Assembly: GCA_026184775.1 (NCBI GenBank)
Contig: JANCYW010000001.1
Coordinates: 558,001 to 622,000 of the forward strand
Length of the DNA stretch: 64,000 nt
DNA from: Cyanidium caldarium
Taxonomy: Eukaryota; Rhodophyta; Bangiophyceae; Cyanidiales; Cyanidiaceae
Reading direction: 5' to 3'
A program made the position numbers and the translations under genes. Shown piece by piece: positions 38,127-47,464 of the stretch; the first letter of the stretch is position 1; every line of letters starts with the position of its first letter. The notes under the pieces were generated by a model, which did not search any database, had not been told where the DNA came from, and saw only the letters and a program-made list of their open reading frames with translations.

Positions 38127-39836
38127 TTAGCGGCGGCGCGTGTAGGCGGCATCGATGCCGTGCTTGCGTTGCAGACGCCAGCGGGCGGTATCCTCGGCGG
38201 GATGAGCATGGGTGGTGTCGTTGGGCAGGCGCCGCCAACAGACGTGCGGTGGGCGACGGCGTTCCTGGTACGTGCAGCCGAAAGGAATCGATGATGATGA
38301 TGATGATGATGACGACGGCGACCGGGCATCGCCATCACTGCCTCGGAACGTGTGCCAACCGCGCCAACACCCCATCGGGCCGTGGCGAAGTGGCGCTCGC
38401 AAGGCGCACGGATCGTTGGCCACGGTGGCGTCCTGCGCGCGGGCGCGTTCGGTGCTCTCGGGCGCCAAGCGTCGGGCATACGCCGTCAGCAGCGCACGGT
38501 AATACTGTACGGCGCGGTGGTACGTGAGGTGGGCGTCGGCGAACGTGCGCGCGGCGTACGCGATGTCACACGCCCGATGCGGATGTCGTCGCGCCCACCG
38601 CACTTGCCGGGTCAAGTCGCGCATCCACCGATCCACCGGGAGGAAATGCCGGTACGGTCGCAGCAGCGGTTCATACCATTGGCGCCACGGTGACCGTTGG
38701 AACAGCGGGGTGGCGCCGCTCTGCGATAGGAGGAGGCGCTTGCGCGACGAGCCCAGTCCGCCGTCCACGTCGAGCACGTAGCGGTAGCGGCGGAGGTGGG
38801 AGAGCGGGGCGCGCGGGACCGGCGGCGGCAATGTACCGCTGGCGAACGCGTCCACCGATGCCGATGCGTTGTCGGTATGCGTGTGTAAATCGGTGTGCAG
38901 ATGGAATTTGCGGTACTCGACGATGCCGGCATCGAGCACGTCGGCATGCCGCTGCGCCAGCACGTGCAGTTGGATGCGGGCGTCGGCGGCGTGATTGCCG
39001 TGTTGGTGCACGAAAGCCGAGGTGACTCCGCGAAAGTAGGCGCGGTCCAGGCGCGCGGACCAGGCCGCGCAAAAGGCACGGCGACCGGTGGTCGTGCTGC
39101 GGTCGACATCCCCAAAGGATGGTTGCAAATAGCTGACGGCGATATCGTCTTCGGGGACGTTCCGTGCAGCATCGGCCCGCAGCACGTACATGCCGTGGCT
39201 GCCATACTCCGCCGGATCCGGAACGGGGATGTCGAGATGCGTGTCGGAGGTGCGAAACGAGAACACCGGGGCGCCGGCGAACTCGTCGCGCACCGACGAG
39301 TCGGCCGCCGCCCGGGGCACATCACCGAGGTTGACGTAGAATTCGGTGCCGGGCGGCAGGGGCAGGGCGTCCCAGGTGAGTTGCAACACCCACTGCAGTC
39401 GTTGCAGGCGGTAGGTTTGGGGAAAGTGATCCAGCACGCGATAGAGGATGCGTCGATCGGTTCGGGCGTCGTCGGAAGCGACCTCGGCGTGCGGTATGCG
39501 GATGCGCACTCCGGCCCCGTGGAATGGCACCTCCAGTGCGTCCAGCTGCACTCGATCGATGCCCAGCATCGACCACGGCGCCAAGTACTCCTCGATGAGG
39601 TCGTCGGTGGACTCGGCTGCGTAAACCGGGAACGGATGGGAATCGCGGTGCGCATCGTCGGACTGCCAACCTGCCCACCACCGGGGCCACGGCCAACGTC
39701 GGGACAACCAGCCATCAGGTGACCAGCTGCACACGCTGTACAGCCACCCCAGGATTTCCAAGCCCAACACGAGCCCCACTGCGGTGACCACCCACGACGC
39801 CCATCGCTTGCCCGCTCTCTTCACCCTTCCTCGCAT
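38127..39836 (-). CDS. CAP10/POGLUT-like glycosyltransferase (GT90-like), type II membrane protein
   Basis: A 569-residue protein with one membrane anchor at ~13-36 and a lumenal domain. The C-terminal part carries the GT90 core pattern: YRYVLDVDGGLGSSRKRLLLSQSG at about residues 345-370, then LFQRSPWRQWYEPLLRPYRHFLPV. This mirrors the 'K.L..LDG...S.R...L..S.S...' and 'EWYY..L.P..HYVPV' motifs of KDELC/CAP10 proteins (O-glucosyl or xylosyltransferases). The first half shows a less familiar beta-rich region. Some expected active-site residues are altered, so acceptor and donor cannot be assigned. Ends in a short basic tail. The anchor ATG at 39836 is used; GTG at 39887 opens the frame. (Motif strings are split for length.). 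Confidence 0.72.
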   Translation of the reverse strand: MRGRVKRAGKRWASWVVTAVGLVLGLEILGWLYSVCSWSPDGWLSRRWPWPRWWAGWQSDDAHRDSHPFPVYAAESTDDLIEEYLAPWSMLGIDRVQLDALEVPFHGAGVRIRIPHAEVASDDARTDRRILYRVLDHFPQTYRLQRLQWVLQLTWDALPLPPGTEFYVNLGDVPRAAADSSVRDEFAGAPVFSFRTSDTHLDIPVPDPAEYGSHGMYVLRADAARNVPEDDIAVSYLQPSFGDVDRSTTTGRRAFCAAWSARLDRAYFRGVTSAFVHQHGNHAADARIQLHVLAQRHADVLDAGIVEYRKFHLHTDLHTHTDNASASVDAFASGTLPPPVPRAPLSHLRRYRYVLDVDGGLGSSRKRLLLSQSGATPLFQRSPWRQWYEPLLRPYRHFLPVDRWMRDLTRQVRWARRHPHRACDIAYAARTFADAHLTYHRAVQYYRALLTAYARRLAPESTERARAQDATVANDPCALRAPLRHGPMGCWRGWHTFRGSDGDARSPSSSSSSSSSIPFGCTYQERRRPPHVCWRRLPNDTTHAHPAEDTARWRLQRKHGIDAAYTRRR

Positions 39837-40032
39837 GCTATCCCACCCCCAACGTGACCTGATCGACCTTTCCCAGGTACTGGACACTCCAGTGCGAGTT
39901 TAAACTGCTGTCGAGAGCGAGCACTCGGTGTCTGATGGACCGACCGTTCGCGCCATGACAGGCGACGGACGGACTGTCGGTGGGCGCGTAGGACTCGCGT
40001 AGCGGAGAGAACGGAGCTGAGCGCGGGTCGCC

Positions 40033-41442
40033 ATGGTGACCGTCGACAGCGCGCGTGCCCCAGCAGAGGCAGTGCTGCAGGCGTGCGCCGAGTGGGAGTC
40101 GCAGTTGCGGGCGTTACGGGCGGGCCGAGGCGGGGCGGGCAAGGAGACCGGCTGCGGGCGGGAAGAGGACGGGGAGCGCAGCGACGGGAAACAAAACTTG
40201 GAGGCGGTCTGTTCGGATCGAGGGGAGCAGCCGGCGAGCGGAACGAATAAAGTTGCCGAGCAGCAGCCAGTGGAAGGGATGAAGGCGCAGCTGGGGGGCC
40301 ACGACGTTAGCACCAACGACTTGCAGCCGCTGTTGCGACAGTTGCGGGAGTGGGTGGAGTCGGGCAGGCACCTGCACGAACGGGCCATCGCCGACGCCGA
40401 GGAGACCAGGCGAGTGCTCGATGCGGTGGCCGAGGAGAGTGCCCAGGTACGCGCGGTGATACGGCAGCGGTTGGAGACATCGGAGGGGGCGGCATCGCTG
40501 CTGGAGCATGAGCAGCAGCTGCTGCGGCAGGAGGTGCGGCAGCTTCGGGCAGCGCTGGCACAGATGCGCTTGGATGCCGCCGAGGCCATTCGCGTGGAGC
40601 AGGAGCGCGCCAAGCGGGAGATACAAGAGAAGATCGCGGGGAGAGCGGAACCGGTGAGGGAGAACAGTGGTGGTGACAGGCGAAGCACGAATGTCCGCCG
40701 TGTCGACGATGGTTCCGCGGCACCCGAGTCGGCGACGTTGGCAGAGAGTGCGTGGAAACCCGCAGGTGCCGAGGGCGACGCCGCCGGTCGAGGTCGGCAT
40801 TGCAGAGGTGCCGGTAACGCGTCAGATGCGTGGATGCGAGAGGTGGCGGAGTTGCGTCGTGACATGCAGCGATTGCAAAGACAAGTAGGCAGCGGGATAC
40901 ACCAGACACCGCAAGGCGAGATTCATCCCATGGCCGCAAATGTCGACGCAGCGTCGCAAGTGCCTCGTGCAGATCATCATGTGGGCGACGGGATGGATGT
41001 GTCCCCGTGGAGAGCGCCGTCAATGGACGCGTTCACGGCGGTGGACCACGAGATGAAGGCGTTGGTGCAGTATCTGCGCTCGCCATCGGCACCGCATCCA
41101 CTCCGCAATGACGTGGCGGAGGAGTCTGCATGCAATCTTCCCCATGCTCCCGATTCACAGACATCATCCACCGAGCAGCGGGCGCAACGCACCCTGTGCG
41201 CTTTAGCAGCGGAAAAGTTGGCGTCACTCGCCGGATACGCACGCACCCTCATGGCGCGCACCGGTGACTCCATCGTGCGCACTCGCCTGGACGCTATCGT
41301 CGCGTTGCTAGAGCGATACCAACAGGAGGCACGGACGTCCGACTGGCATTGGCAGGCAACTGCCACCGATGCCATCGATGTCCTGCAACGCCGGTTGCAC
41401 GAGGTGGCCGAGCAGCTGCGCCAGCGGCATGCTGAGAGGTAG
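40033..41442 (+). CDS. hypothetical coiled-coil protein
   Basis: A 469-residue protein of unknown function. Heptad-rich helices occur at residues ~95-210 (LLRQLREWVESGRHLHERA; LLRQEVRQLRAALAQMRLDA) and again near 270-300 and 330-465. Gly/Ser/Asp-rich connections separate them. No membrane segment or targeting signal is visible. The second half contains repeated 'VAEQL' type helices near the end. A structural or scaffold role is possible. Confidence 0.7.
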   Translation: MVTVDSARAPAEAVLQACAEWESQLRALRAGRGGAGKETGCGREEDGERSDGKQNLEAVCSDRGEQPASGTNKVAEQQPVEGMKAQLGGHDVSTNDLQPLLRQLREWVESGRHLHERAIADAEETRRVLDAVAEESAQVRAVIRQRLETSEGAASLLEHEQQLLRQEVRQLRAALAQMRLDAAEAIRVEQERAKREIQEKIAGRAEPVRENSGGDRRSTNVRRVDDGSAAPESATLAESAWKPAGAEGDAAGRGRHCRGAGNASDAWMREVAELRRDMQRLQRQVGSGIHQTPQGEIHPMAANVDAASQVPRADHHVGDGMDVSPWRAPSMDAFTAVDHEMKALVQYLRSPSAPHPLRNDVAEESACNLPHAPDSQTSSTEQRAQRTLCALAAEKLASLAGYARTLMARTGDSIVRTRLDAIVALLERYQQEARTSDWHWQATATDAIDVLQRRLHEVAEQLRQRHAER

Positions 41443-41927
41443 AGTGAGGAGGAATAGGGAGAGAGGTTGTTCTGGTTGCGGGTCGATGCCGAGGTCGGCC
41501 TCGGTGTGCCCGAGAAAACGAGCGCGCCGCAACCGGATCCGCGAATGCCCATGATTGTCGCATTTCCAACCAACCGTTCAGATTTCGGCGCTGTCCCGTG
41601 CGCGTCGACGGCCGCGCGCTCGCACTCGGCTCGACACCCGCGCCCTGTTTCGGTAGCGAGGTGGGCGTCGACACCAGCAGCCGAGTGGCGGTCACGGCAG
41701 TGCCGCCGCGAGCTACCGCAAACAACCGACGGACAGACGCGCACGCGCGCTTGCGGTAACGCGAACGCACCGGGGGTGCTGCAGTGGGGTGCTGCGCATA
41801 CCCGAGACAGCAGCGACCGCGGGCGGTCGGGAGCCATTCGACGGGCGCCCGGTGCGTGTCTCCGCACCCGACGCCCCGGCCAGCACGCTCCCCATCGCCA
41901 TCGCGAACGCTCTCCCTCCTGTCACCC
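41443..41927. other. intergenic upstream of VPS32
   Basis: 485 bases between two plus-strand genes, with several short palindromic GC stretches. No gene is supported in it. Confidence 0.35.
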
Positions 41928-42932
41928 ATGCCGTTCCTCTCGCTGTTCAAACGGAAGGAGCACAACAGCCGGCCGGTGGCGAGCGCCAACTCGTTCACCG
42001 CCTCGCCGCACTCGTCGCCGTCAACCTCCACCCGCGCTCATTATGAAAACGGCAGCACCAAGGCGTGGCGTCGCCGCGAGGTGGAATCCGCCGGGGTGGT
42101 GGCCGACCTGCGGCACCGCGTGGAACTGCTCGATATGCGCGAGCAGTTGTTGCAGAACAAGATAGAGGCGGAGCGACAGCGGGCGGTCTCTGCGCTGCAG
42201 CGACAGAACAAACAGGAGGCGCTGGCGTGTCTGCGGCGCAAGAGCCTCTACACTTCGCATATGACGGCGAATGCGGCGGCACGGGAGCGGCTCGAGCAGC
42301 AGATGATCGCCATCGAGACCGCCCGCACCAACCAGGACATCCACCAGGCGATCGTGTTGGGCAATCGCGAGCTGCGGCGGTTACAGAAGGAGGTGACGAT
42401 TGATCAGGTGGACGACGCCATGTCGGATCTGCAGGAGATGCTCGAGTATCAGGACACGGTGACGATGGCCTTGTCGCAGCCGGTGCGACCGGAGGCCTGG
42501 GACGAGGAGCAGCTCGAGGGCGAGCTGGCCGAGCTGGAGGGCGACGAGATGGAGGCGTCGCTGTTGAAGACCGACGGCGCCGTGGAAGCTGCCGGTGTGA
42601 GCACGCGGGCGGAGGCGGAGTGGTTCTCTGCTCAGTTGGACAAGGAGGCAGCCGACGAGAACCGAGCGACCGTACCAGCGCAGGTGCCGCATCGCGCCGC
42701 CGGCACCGCAACAACGCCGGCGACGCGTCCGGCGCAGACGAACGGCCAGCGAGCGGTGGCCGTCAAAGAGGCCGCGCCCGCTTCAGGCACCGCGGCGGCC
42801 CAGCGATTGCCCGAACCGCCGCGTACCGGCACGGTGTCGTCGAGCGGCCGCAGCAAGACGCGCGACGGCATCAGCGAGGAGGAGCGGCGCGAGTTGGGCG
42901 AACTGGCCGCCAGCATGGCCATACAACTGTGA
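41928..42932 (+). CDS. VPS32: ESCRT-III subunit VPS32/SNF7 (CHMP4)
   Basis: A 334-residue Snf7-family protein that polymerises on membranes for multivesicular body sorting, cytokinesis and membrane repair. It starts MPFLSLFKRKEHNSRP. The basic helix-1 region (ELLDMREQLLQNKIEAERQ) and the 'ALQRQNKQEALACLRRKSLY' helix are typical. The middle contains LQEMLEYQDTVTMAL and an acidic stretch (EEQLEGELAELEGDEMEASLL). The C-terminal half is Ala/Pro-rich, with a final GISEEERRELGELAASMAI that may form the MIM1-type helix binding Vps4. The protein is longer than the usual ~220-240 residues because of the disordered Ala/Thr/Pro insert. Start ATG at 41928. Confidence 0.93.
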   Translation: MPFLSLFKRKEHNSRPVASANSFTASPHSSPSTSTRAHYENGSTKAWRRREVESAGVVADLRHRVELLDMREQLLQNKIEAERQRAVSALQRQNKQEALACLRRKSLYTSHMTANAAARERLEQQMIAIETARTNQDIHQAIVLGNRELRRLQKEVTIDQVDDAMSDLQEMLEYQDTVTMALSQPVRPEAWDEEQLEGELAELEGDEMEASLLKTDGAVEAAGVSTRAEAEWFSAQLDKEAADENRATVPAQVPHRAAGTATTPATRPAQTNGQRAVAVKEAAPASGTAAAQRLPEPPRTGTVSSSGRSKTRDGISEEERRELGELAASMAIQL

Positions 42933-42994
42933 GCGCGACACGAACAAGAGCGCCCACGGAAGCGGTGCAGTGGAGTGCGCGCGCACCTCGCGGT

Positions 42995-44674
42995 TTATGT
43001 AAAGACTTGCCCGATTCGTGCGGCCACCGACCGACGCAATCGAGGAACCGAGGCGGTGGCGACCGGCGGCGACCGGCGTCGGGCGGACAACAAACGCGCA
43101 GTGTCCGTACCGTTTCCCGTCTCTCGACGGTAAAACTCGTACAATTGTCGCGGAGTGTCACTGGCGCTCAACTGCATGATCGCCTGGGCGGTGGACGCGC
43201 CCACTCCCTCCACGCTCTGCAGCTGTTGCTGGAAGATGTCGCGCACGGTGGTCTGTCGCGCCTGTTGGCGCAAACGCGCTTGCCACGCTCCGTACTCCAT
43301 CCCGACGCCGCAGTCGGGGGAGGTGTCTTCCGGGGCCGTCACGGCGTTTCCGACGTATCGCTCTCGATACGCCTCCGTCATGGCCGCGTACCAATGCGCG
43401 GTGTCCACGGCGTGTTCGGTGCGCACCACGTGAAAGCCATCCCGCACCTGGGTGTGTAACAGGGCGCTGCGTAGGGCGCGCGCCTCGCGTTGCCCATCCG
43501 CACCCGGTCGACGACGCGCAGCGCCCTCCACCAGATACACCAGACACGGCATCCCGGACAGGCGCATGCGCGCTTTCTGCTGTTGGTAGCGGCGGTCGCG
43601 AATCGACTCCAGCAGATCGGACACTTTCTTGCGCTCCACCAGCGTGTCCAGCACGCGCTCCTCGGTGCTTGGGCGGTGGCCATCCTCACGGCGCACCTGC
43701 GCGAGCCACACCGCATCGCCCGCCTCCAGCGTGCGCACTTGGAAGGTGACCGCCATGCGTCGTAACAGCTCCTGAAATTCCAGCTTCTCCCGCTGGTCAA
43801 TCACCAGCACAACATCCTCTACCGGATACTGCGGTCGCGTCATGAGTGGTGCGTGTGCCCCCGACGACGTATTCGTAAGTGGGGGAGACGGCGCGCCGAC
43901 GAGTGGCATCGCCGGGGAGGATGATCGTCGGTTATCACACTCCGCGGTGTCTCGGACACGGGACGAGTAACCACATCGCGCCTCGCCGTGCGGCTGCACC
44001 CAACGCTCGACATCTCCAGGACCATCCTCGACCTGCTCGCACTCGCAGCTCCCAGCTTCACTCTCCGGCTGAAGCCGCTGGGCCAACTCGGCCGCCAGAG
44101 TGCGACCGGTCTCGCTCAGCGTATACTGTCGAGGCCGGCTGCGGCTGGCCTGCACCAGACCTTTGGCGACGAGGGTGGCATTCATGCACGACCAGCCGTC
44201 GTAATAGTCGTGGCCGCGGCGATGTCCAGTGTCTTGATTGCGAGCCTGCCACGGCCGTCCCATGCCACCGCGCAAACTGCCAGAGCGCACAATCGGCTCG
44301 CTGGCATAACGCTGCGCCACGTCCAACAGCTGCACCCTGGTGCACGGTCCGCCGCCCAGCTGTTGCAATGCGATCAGCAGCGCAGATGCCGCCGACCCCT
44401 CCCGCGGTCGATACGTGCGTGCCCGCCGAGTCGGAATGGGAGAGTCGGAAGCGGGCACGATGGCGTGATCGTGCGTTGCGCCCGGGAGTGTCCTGATGTG
44501 TTGTACGCCCAGGGTGATTTCGTTCACACTTGCTCCACTGCCGCGACGGGGACGGCGGTCTCGCGCTTCTGAAACATACCCCTCCCACGACCCCTTACCC
44601 AATCGATGATCTCCCGCTTCCCCCCGCTCATCCTGCACCTCATCCTCTCCTCCCCTCGGGGGTTGCGTCAGCAT
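42995..44674 (-). CDS. MUS81: MUS81 structure-specific endonuclease
   Basis: A 559-residue XPF-family nuclease subunit that cuts replication and recombination intermediates, normally with EME1. A winged-helix-like region lies at residues ~110-200 (SALLIALQQLGGG; YDGWSCMNATLVAKGLVQ). The nuclease domain has LVIDQREKLEF, GDAVWLA and the catalytic ERKKVSD at 347-353 (GDx...ERKxxxD). Then come SIRDRRYQQQKARM, LVYLVEG and the C-terminal HhH (VEGVGASTAQAIMQ). The N-terminal HhH common in MUS81 is not obvious in this frame. The ATG at 44674 is the most upstream in-frame ATG; the N-terminus is disordered and could begin later. It overlaps the small minus-strand frame at 44640-44879 by ~35 bases. Confidence 0.92.
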   Translation of the reverse strand: MLTQPPRGGEDEVQDERGEAGDHRLGKGSWEGYVSEARDRRPRRGSGASVNEITLGVQHIRTLPGATHDHAIVPASDSPIPTRRARTYRPREGSAASALLIALQQLGGGPCTRVQLLDVAQRYASEPIVRSGSLRGGMGRPWQARNQDTGHRRGHDYYDGWSCMNATLVAKGLVQASRSRPRQYTLSETGRTLAAELAQRLQPESEAGSCECEQVEDGPGDVERWVQPHGEARCGYSSRVRDTAECDNRRSSSPAMPLVGAPSPPLTNTSSGAHAPLMTRPQYPVEDVVLVIDQREKLEFQELLRRMAVTFQVRTLEAGDAVWLAQVRREDGHRPSTEERVLDTLVERKKVSDLLESIRDRRYQQQKARMRLSGMPCLVYLVEGAARRRPGADGQREARALRSALLHTQVRDGFHVVRTEHAVDTAHWYAAMTEAYRERYVGNAVTAPEDTSPDCGVGMEYGAWQARLRQQARQTTVRDIFQQQLQSVEGVGASTAQAIMQLSASDTPRQLYEFYRRETGNGTDTARLLSARRRSPPVATASVPRLRRSVAARIGQVFT

Positions 44675-44879
44675 CGACGGGGGCGTCTCCGGCAGCGAGC
44701 AGTTGCGCCAGCAGCGCTTGCCGCGTCTCCCGCGCCACCAACGCGTCGATGCGCCGTTCCCACACCGGCAGCTCTTGCACAAACCGGGTCACCGGTATCG
44801 ACGCCACGCACAGGAACACATTCAGCAGCACGAAACTCGACAACTGCACAAACGCTGACGACGACAACGACGACGGCAT
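44640..44879 (-). CDS. small single-pass membrane protein, 79 residues (tentative)
   Basis: From the ATG at 44879 this frame begins MPSSLSSSAFVQLSSFVLL, passes through a hydrophobic helix (FVLLNVFLCVASIPVTRFV), and continues into a charged amphipathic helix (ELPVWERRIDALVARETRQ) ending APEGRRG-like at 44640. The order of Ser-rich tail, one membrane helix and a charged helix with an aromatic hinge is more protein-like than other short frames in the window. No family is recognised. The 3' end overlaps the predicted MUS81 N-terminus in another frame, so one of the two boundaries may be off, or MUS81 starts later. Confidence 0.45.
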   Translation of the reverse strand: MPSSLSSSAFVQLSSFVLLNVFLCVASIPVTRFVQELPVWERRIDALVARETRQALLAQLLAAGDAPVDADATPEGRRG

Positions 44880-45632
44880 GCCGCCGCGCAACGAAACGTT
44901 CGAACCGACGCCCGGCACACGACCGACCCGAATCGCCCGTTGTGCCGCATGGGGAAACGACGGAGGCAGACCAGACGGGCGGATGCGGACATGTCCGGAA
45001 GACGTCCATAGGAGAGGTGGTGTAGAGGCTTCAAAGGAGACAGGTCATGTAAACGTGCCTGTCTTTTTGAAGGCTGGCGCATCAAGTCCGGACGTATTGG
45101 GAGAAGAGCGCTCAGTGCGATACGGAACAAGCCGCAGCCAGGAGACACCCTGCACGCCTCCATACCCACCCACTCACTTCCGACCTGGACGCCTACTTCC
45201 GGCACACCAAGTCTGCGCCCGCTTCGCGTGGTCTCCCCCACGAGCGCTCCGTTGCGGACACGCCACGACTTCCGCATCGTCCTCGAGGTGAACCTCACTT
45301 TCGCGTCCACGGACAGCGCGGGAATCGCTTCCACCGGGTTGTCTGCGTCAGCGCGCTGGGAGCCACCGTTTTGCCGTGAGTTGTATCGGGGCGCGCTGTT
45401 GCAGACGACGGCAAAGGTCACCTGGGGAGATGGTCGACGCTGGGTGACTGCCGGTGAGCGCCAGCGACACACTGCGGCGAACAGTGGTCCGGTGGAGGAG
45501 TTGGGTGCCTCGGTCTCATCGGTGCGTCGCGTTGGAAACCGCAGTGGAGACCGCCGCCGCTGCAACGTTTCGCCGCGTTTCCGAGTCTCCTGTCAACACC
45601 TTCCCTCCGTGTGGAGCACGCTTTGGACGGCC
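44880..45632. other. intergenic between the small membrane protein and asparaginase genes
   Basis: 753 bases separate the divergent starts. Its 3' end is open in the asparaginase frame back to 45228 (a GTG), but lacks ATG. A palindromic GTTCGAAC lies at 44898-44905; it is not part of a tRNA. I see no additional gene. Confidence 0.4.
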
Positions 45633-47165
45633 ATGCCGAGCCGCAGCGCCGCCTCTGAGCAGACGTCCCATCGAGTGGTGGAGTGGGTGCAGAGCGTGTC
45701 CGTGGTGCAGGGTTCGTCCAGCGTCACCCACTCGCCGGTGGAGGATATGGCCGACCACGAGACGTGGCCGGACTCGTCAGCACCGATGCCGCCACCGCCA
45801 CACCGACCACTGCCGCCGGCCAAGGAGGGGAGTCGACGCGGAATGGCCACCGCGGCTGCCTTGCCGGCGGTGGCGAGCGACGTGGCCGCCGCGGCCGCTG
45901 GCGCTGTCTCTAGCAGCGGCCTGCCCGGTCTGATGCCGCAGAGGCCGGTGCCGCTGGAGCGGGTGGCGATTGTGTTACACGGCGGCGCGTGGGCCATACC
46001 CAACGACCGCACCGACGCGTCGTTGGTGGGAGTGCGACGCGCCGCCCTGGCTGGTCACGCCTTTCTGCTGCAGCCGGATAATCCGCGGGCGGCGCTCGAC
46101 GCGGTGGAGGCGGCAGTGCGCACGCTGGAGGACGACCCGGCGTTCAATGCCGGCCGCGGTTCGGCATTGGACGAGGATGGGCGCATTGAAATGGACGCGA
46201 GCGTCATGGAGGGACGCTTTCTGCGGTACGGCGCGGTGGCCGGCCTCAGCGGCTGTGTGCGCAACCCGGTGACGGTGGCGCGCGCGGTGATGGAGCGCAC
46301 CGAGCATTGCATGTTGGTGGGCAGCGGCGCCAACCGTTTTGCGATGCGCTGTGCGCAGGAGGGGTTGGTGGAAGCCGTGCGGAACGAGCGCGCCGAGCTG
46401 GTCACGCCCGAGGCGCTCGCCGAGTGGAAGCGATATCGATTGTTTCGGTCGGCGGTGCGCGACTGGTTCGGTGCGTCGCCAGCCTTCGCATCTGGTAGCG
46501 CCTCGGCCACCAGTGCCTCGGGGGCGGTGCCGCCAACCGCCACCACCACCGCCCCATTGACCGCGACCGCCCGCGCTCGCCACCTCTCGCACGACGGGAG
46601 CAGCTGGCGCCACGACAAGAACGCCGCAACACCGCTTCGACGGAGCGATGCCGATGCGGGGACGTTCGGTTCTGTGCGTAGTGACGAGCACGACACCGTC
46701 GGCGCCGTGGCCATCGACAATTACGGCAATGTGGCCGCGGCCACCTCCACCGGCGGCATCACCGCCAAGATGGTCGGGCGTGTGGGCGACTCCCCGCTCA
46801 TCGGCTGCGGCTGTTACGCGGACAATAGCACGGGCGCGGTGTCCACCACCGGACACGGCGAGAGCATCATGCGGGTGATGCTGGCGTCGCGGGTGTGTCT
46901 GCTGATGCAGAGCGGCATGAACGCCCAACAGGCAGCGCGCAGCGCCCTGCGCAGCATGGAGGAACGCGTTGGCGGCCGCGGCGGCGTGATCGTCATCGGC
47001 AAGCACGGCGACCTCGGCGCCGCGTTCACCACCGAGCGCATGGTGTGGGCATCGATCAGCGACGGGGTCATGCGCTCCGGCATCGACGAGGAGATGAACG
47101 ACAGCCTCGAGGGGCAGCACAGCCGGCGGCCGTCCTACAGCGGCAGCAGCACTTTTGGACGATGA
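45633..47165 (+). CDS. L-asparaginase/isoaspartyl peptidase, Ntn-hydrolase family
   Basis: A 510-residue plant-type (type III) asparaginase that hydrolyses L-asparagine and isoaspartyl dipeptides. It is made as a precursor cleaved before the catalytic Thr. The alpha part has the LHGGAWAIP and AAVRTLEDDPAFNAGRGS motifs with the DEDGRIEMDAS patch. The nucleophile is T355 in DEHDTVGAVAIDNYGNVAAATSTGG (split here), followed by VGRVGDSPLIGCGCYAD and the SxxGHGE turn (STTGHGESIMR). Linker between alpha and beta parts (residues ~280-350) is longer than usual and Ser/Ala/Thr-rich. The N-terminal ~100 residues are disordered. The first in-frame ATG is 45633; no ATG precedes it in the frame. Confidence 0.94.
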   Translation: MPSRSAASEQTSHRVVEWVQSVSVVQGSSSVTHSPVEDMADHETWPDSSAPMPPPPHRPLPPAKEGSRRGMATAAALPAVASDVAAAAAGAVSSSGLPGLMPQRPVPLERVAIVLHGGAWAIPNDRTDASLVGVRRAALAGHAFLLQPDNPRAALDAVEAAVRTLEDDPAFNAGRGSALDEDGRIEMDASVMEGRFLRYGAVAGLSGCVRNPVTVARAVMERTEHCMLVGSGANRFAMRCAQEGLVEAVRNERAELVTPEALAEWKRYRLFRSAVRDWFGASPAFASGSASATSASGAVPPTATTTAPLTATARARHLSHDGSSWRHDKNAATPLRRSDADAGTFGSVRSDEHDTVGAVAIDNYGNVAAATSTGGITAKMVGRVGDSPLIGCGCYADNSTGAVSTTGHGESIMRVMLASRVCLLMQSGMNAQQAARSALRSMEERVGGRGGVIVIGKHGDLGAAFTTERMVWASISDGVMRSGIDEEMNDSLEGQHSRRPSYSGSSTFGR

Positions 47166-47464
47166 CCCTGGGGACACCGTGGGTAGTAGAAGGGGCAAGA
47201 CGGAGTGTGCGTGTACGTTCCCCTCTGGTTCTCATTATCCGATGACATCCCCCCGAGTCGTTGCACACGCCATAAAGGATGACGTGGAGCGTGTCCGCAT
47301 CGCGGCGACCGGCTGGTCACCGAAGAATCCCGTCGGCGGGTTGTCGTGTTGGGGGATGTCTCGAGCGGGAGACGCGTCCGAGACGATCCACTCGAGATGA
47401 GAAGCTCGGGACCATTTCAGGTGTGCAGGCACCACGGAGCGGCCACGACCGAGCAGCTGGGGTG

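Noticed and set aside
44898-44905. GTTCGAAC, suggestive of a tRNA B box
   Set aside because: The flanks do not pair as a T arm, and no acceptor or anticodon stem can be formed around it.
44530-45565. Long overlapping frames on both strands between MUS81 and asparaginase
   Set aside because: Low-complexity Pro/Thr/Arg composition and no motif; better seen as leader and promoter DNA.
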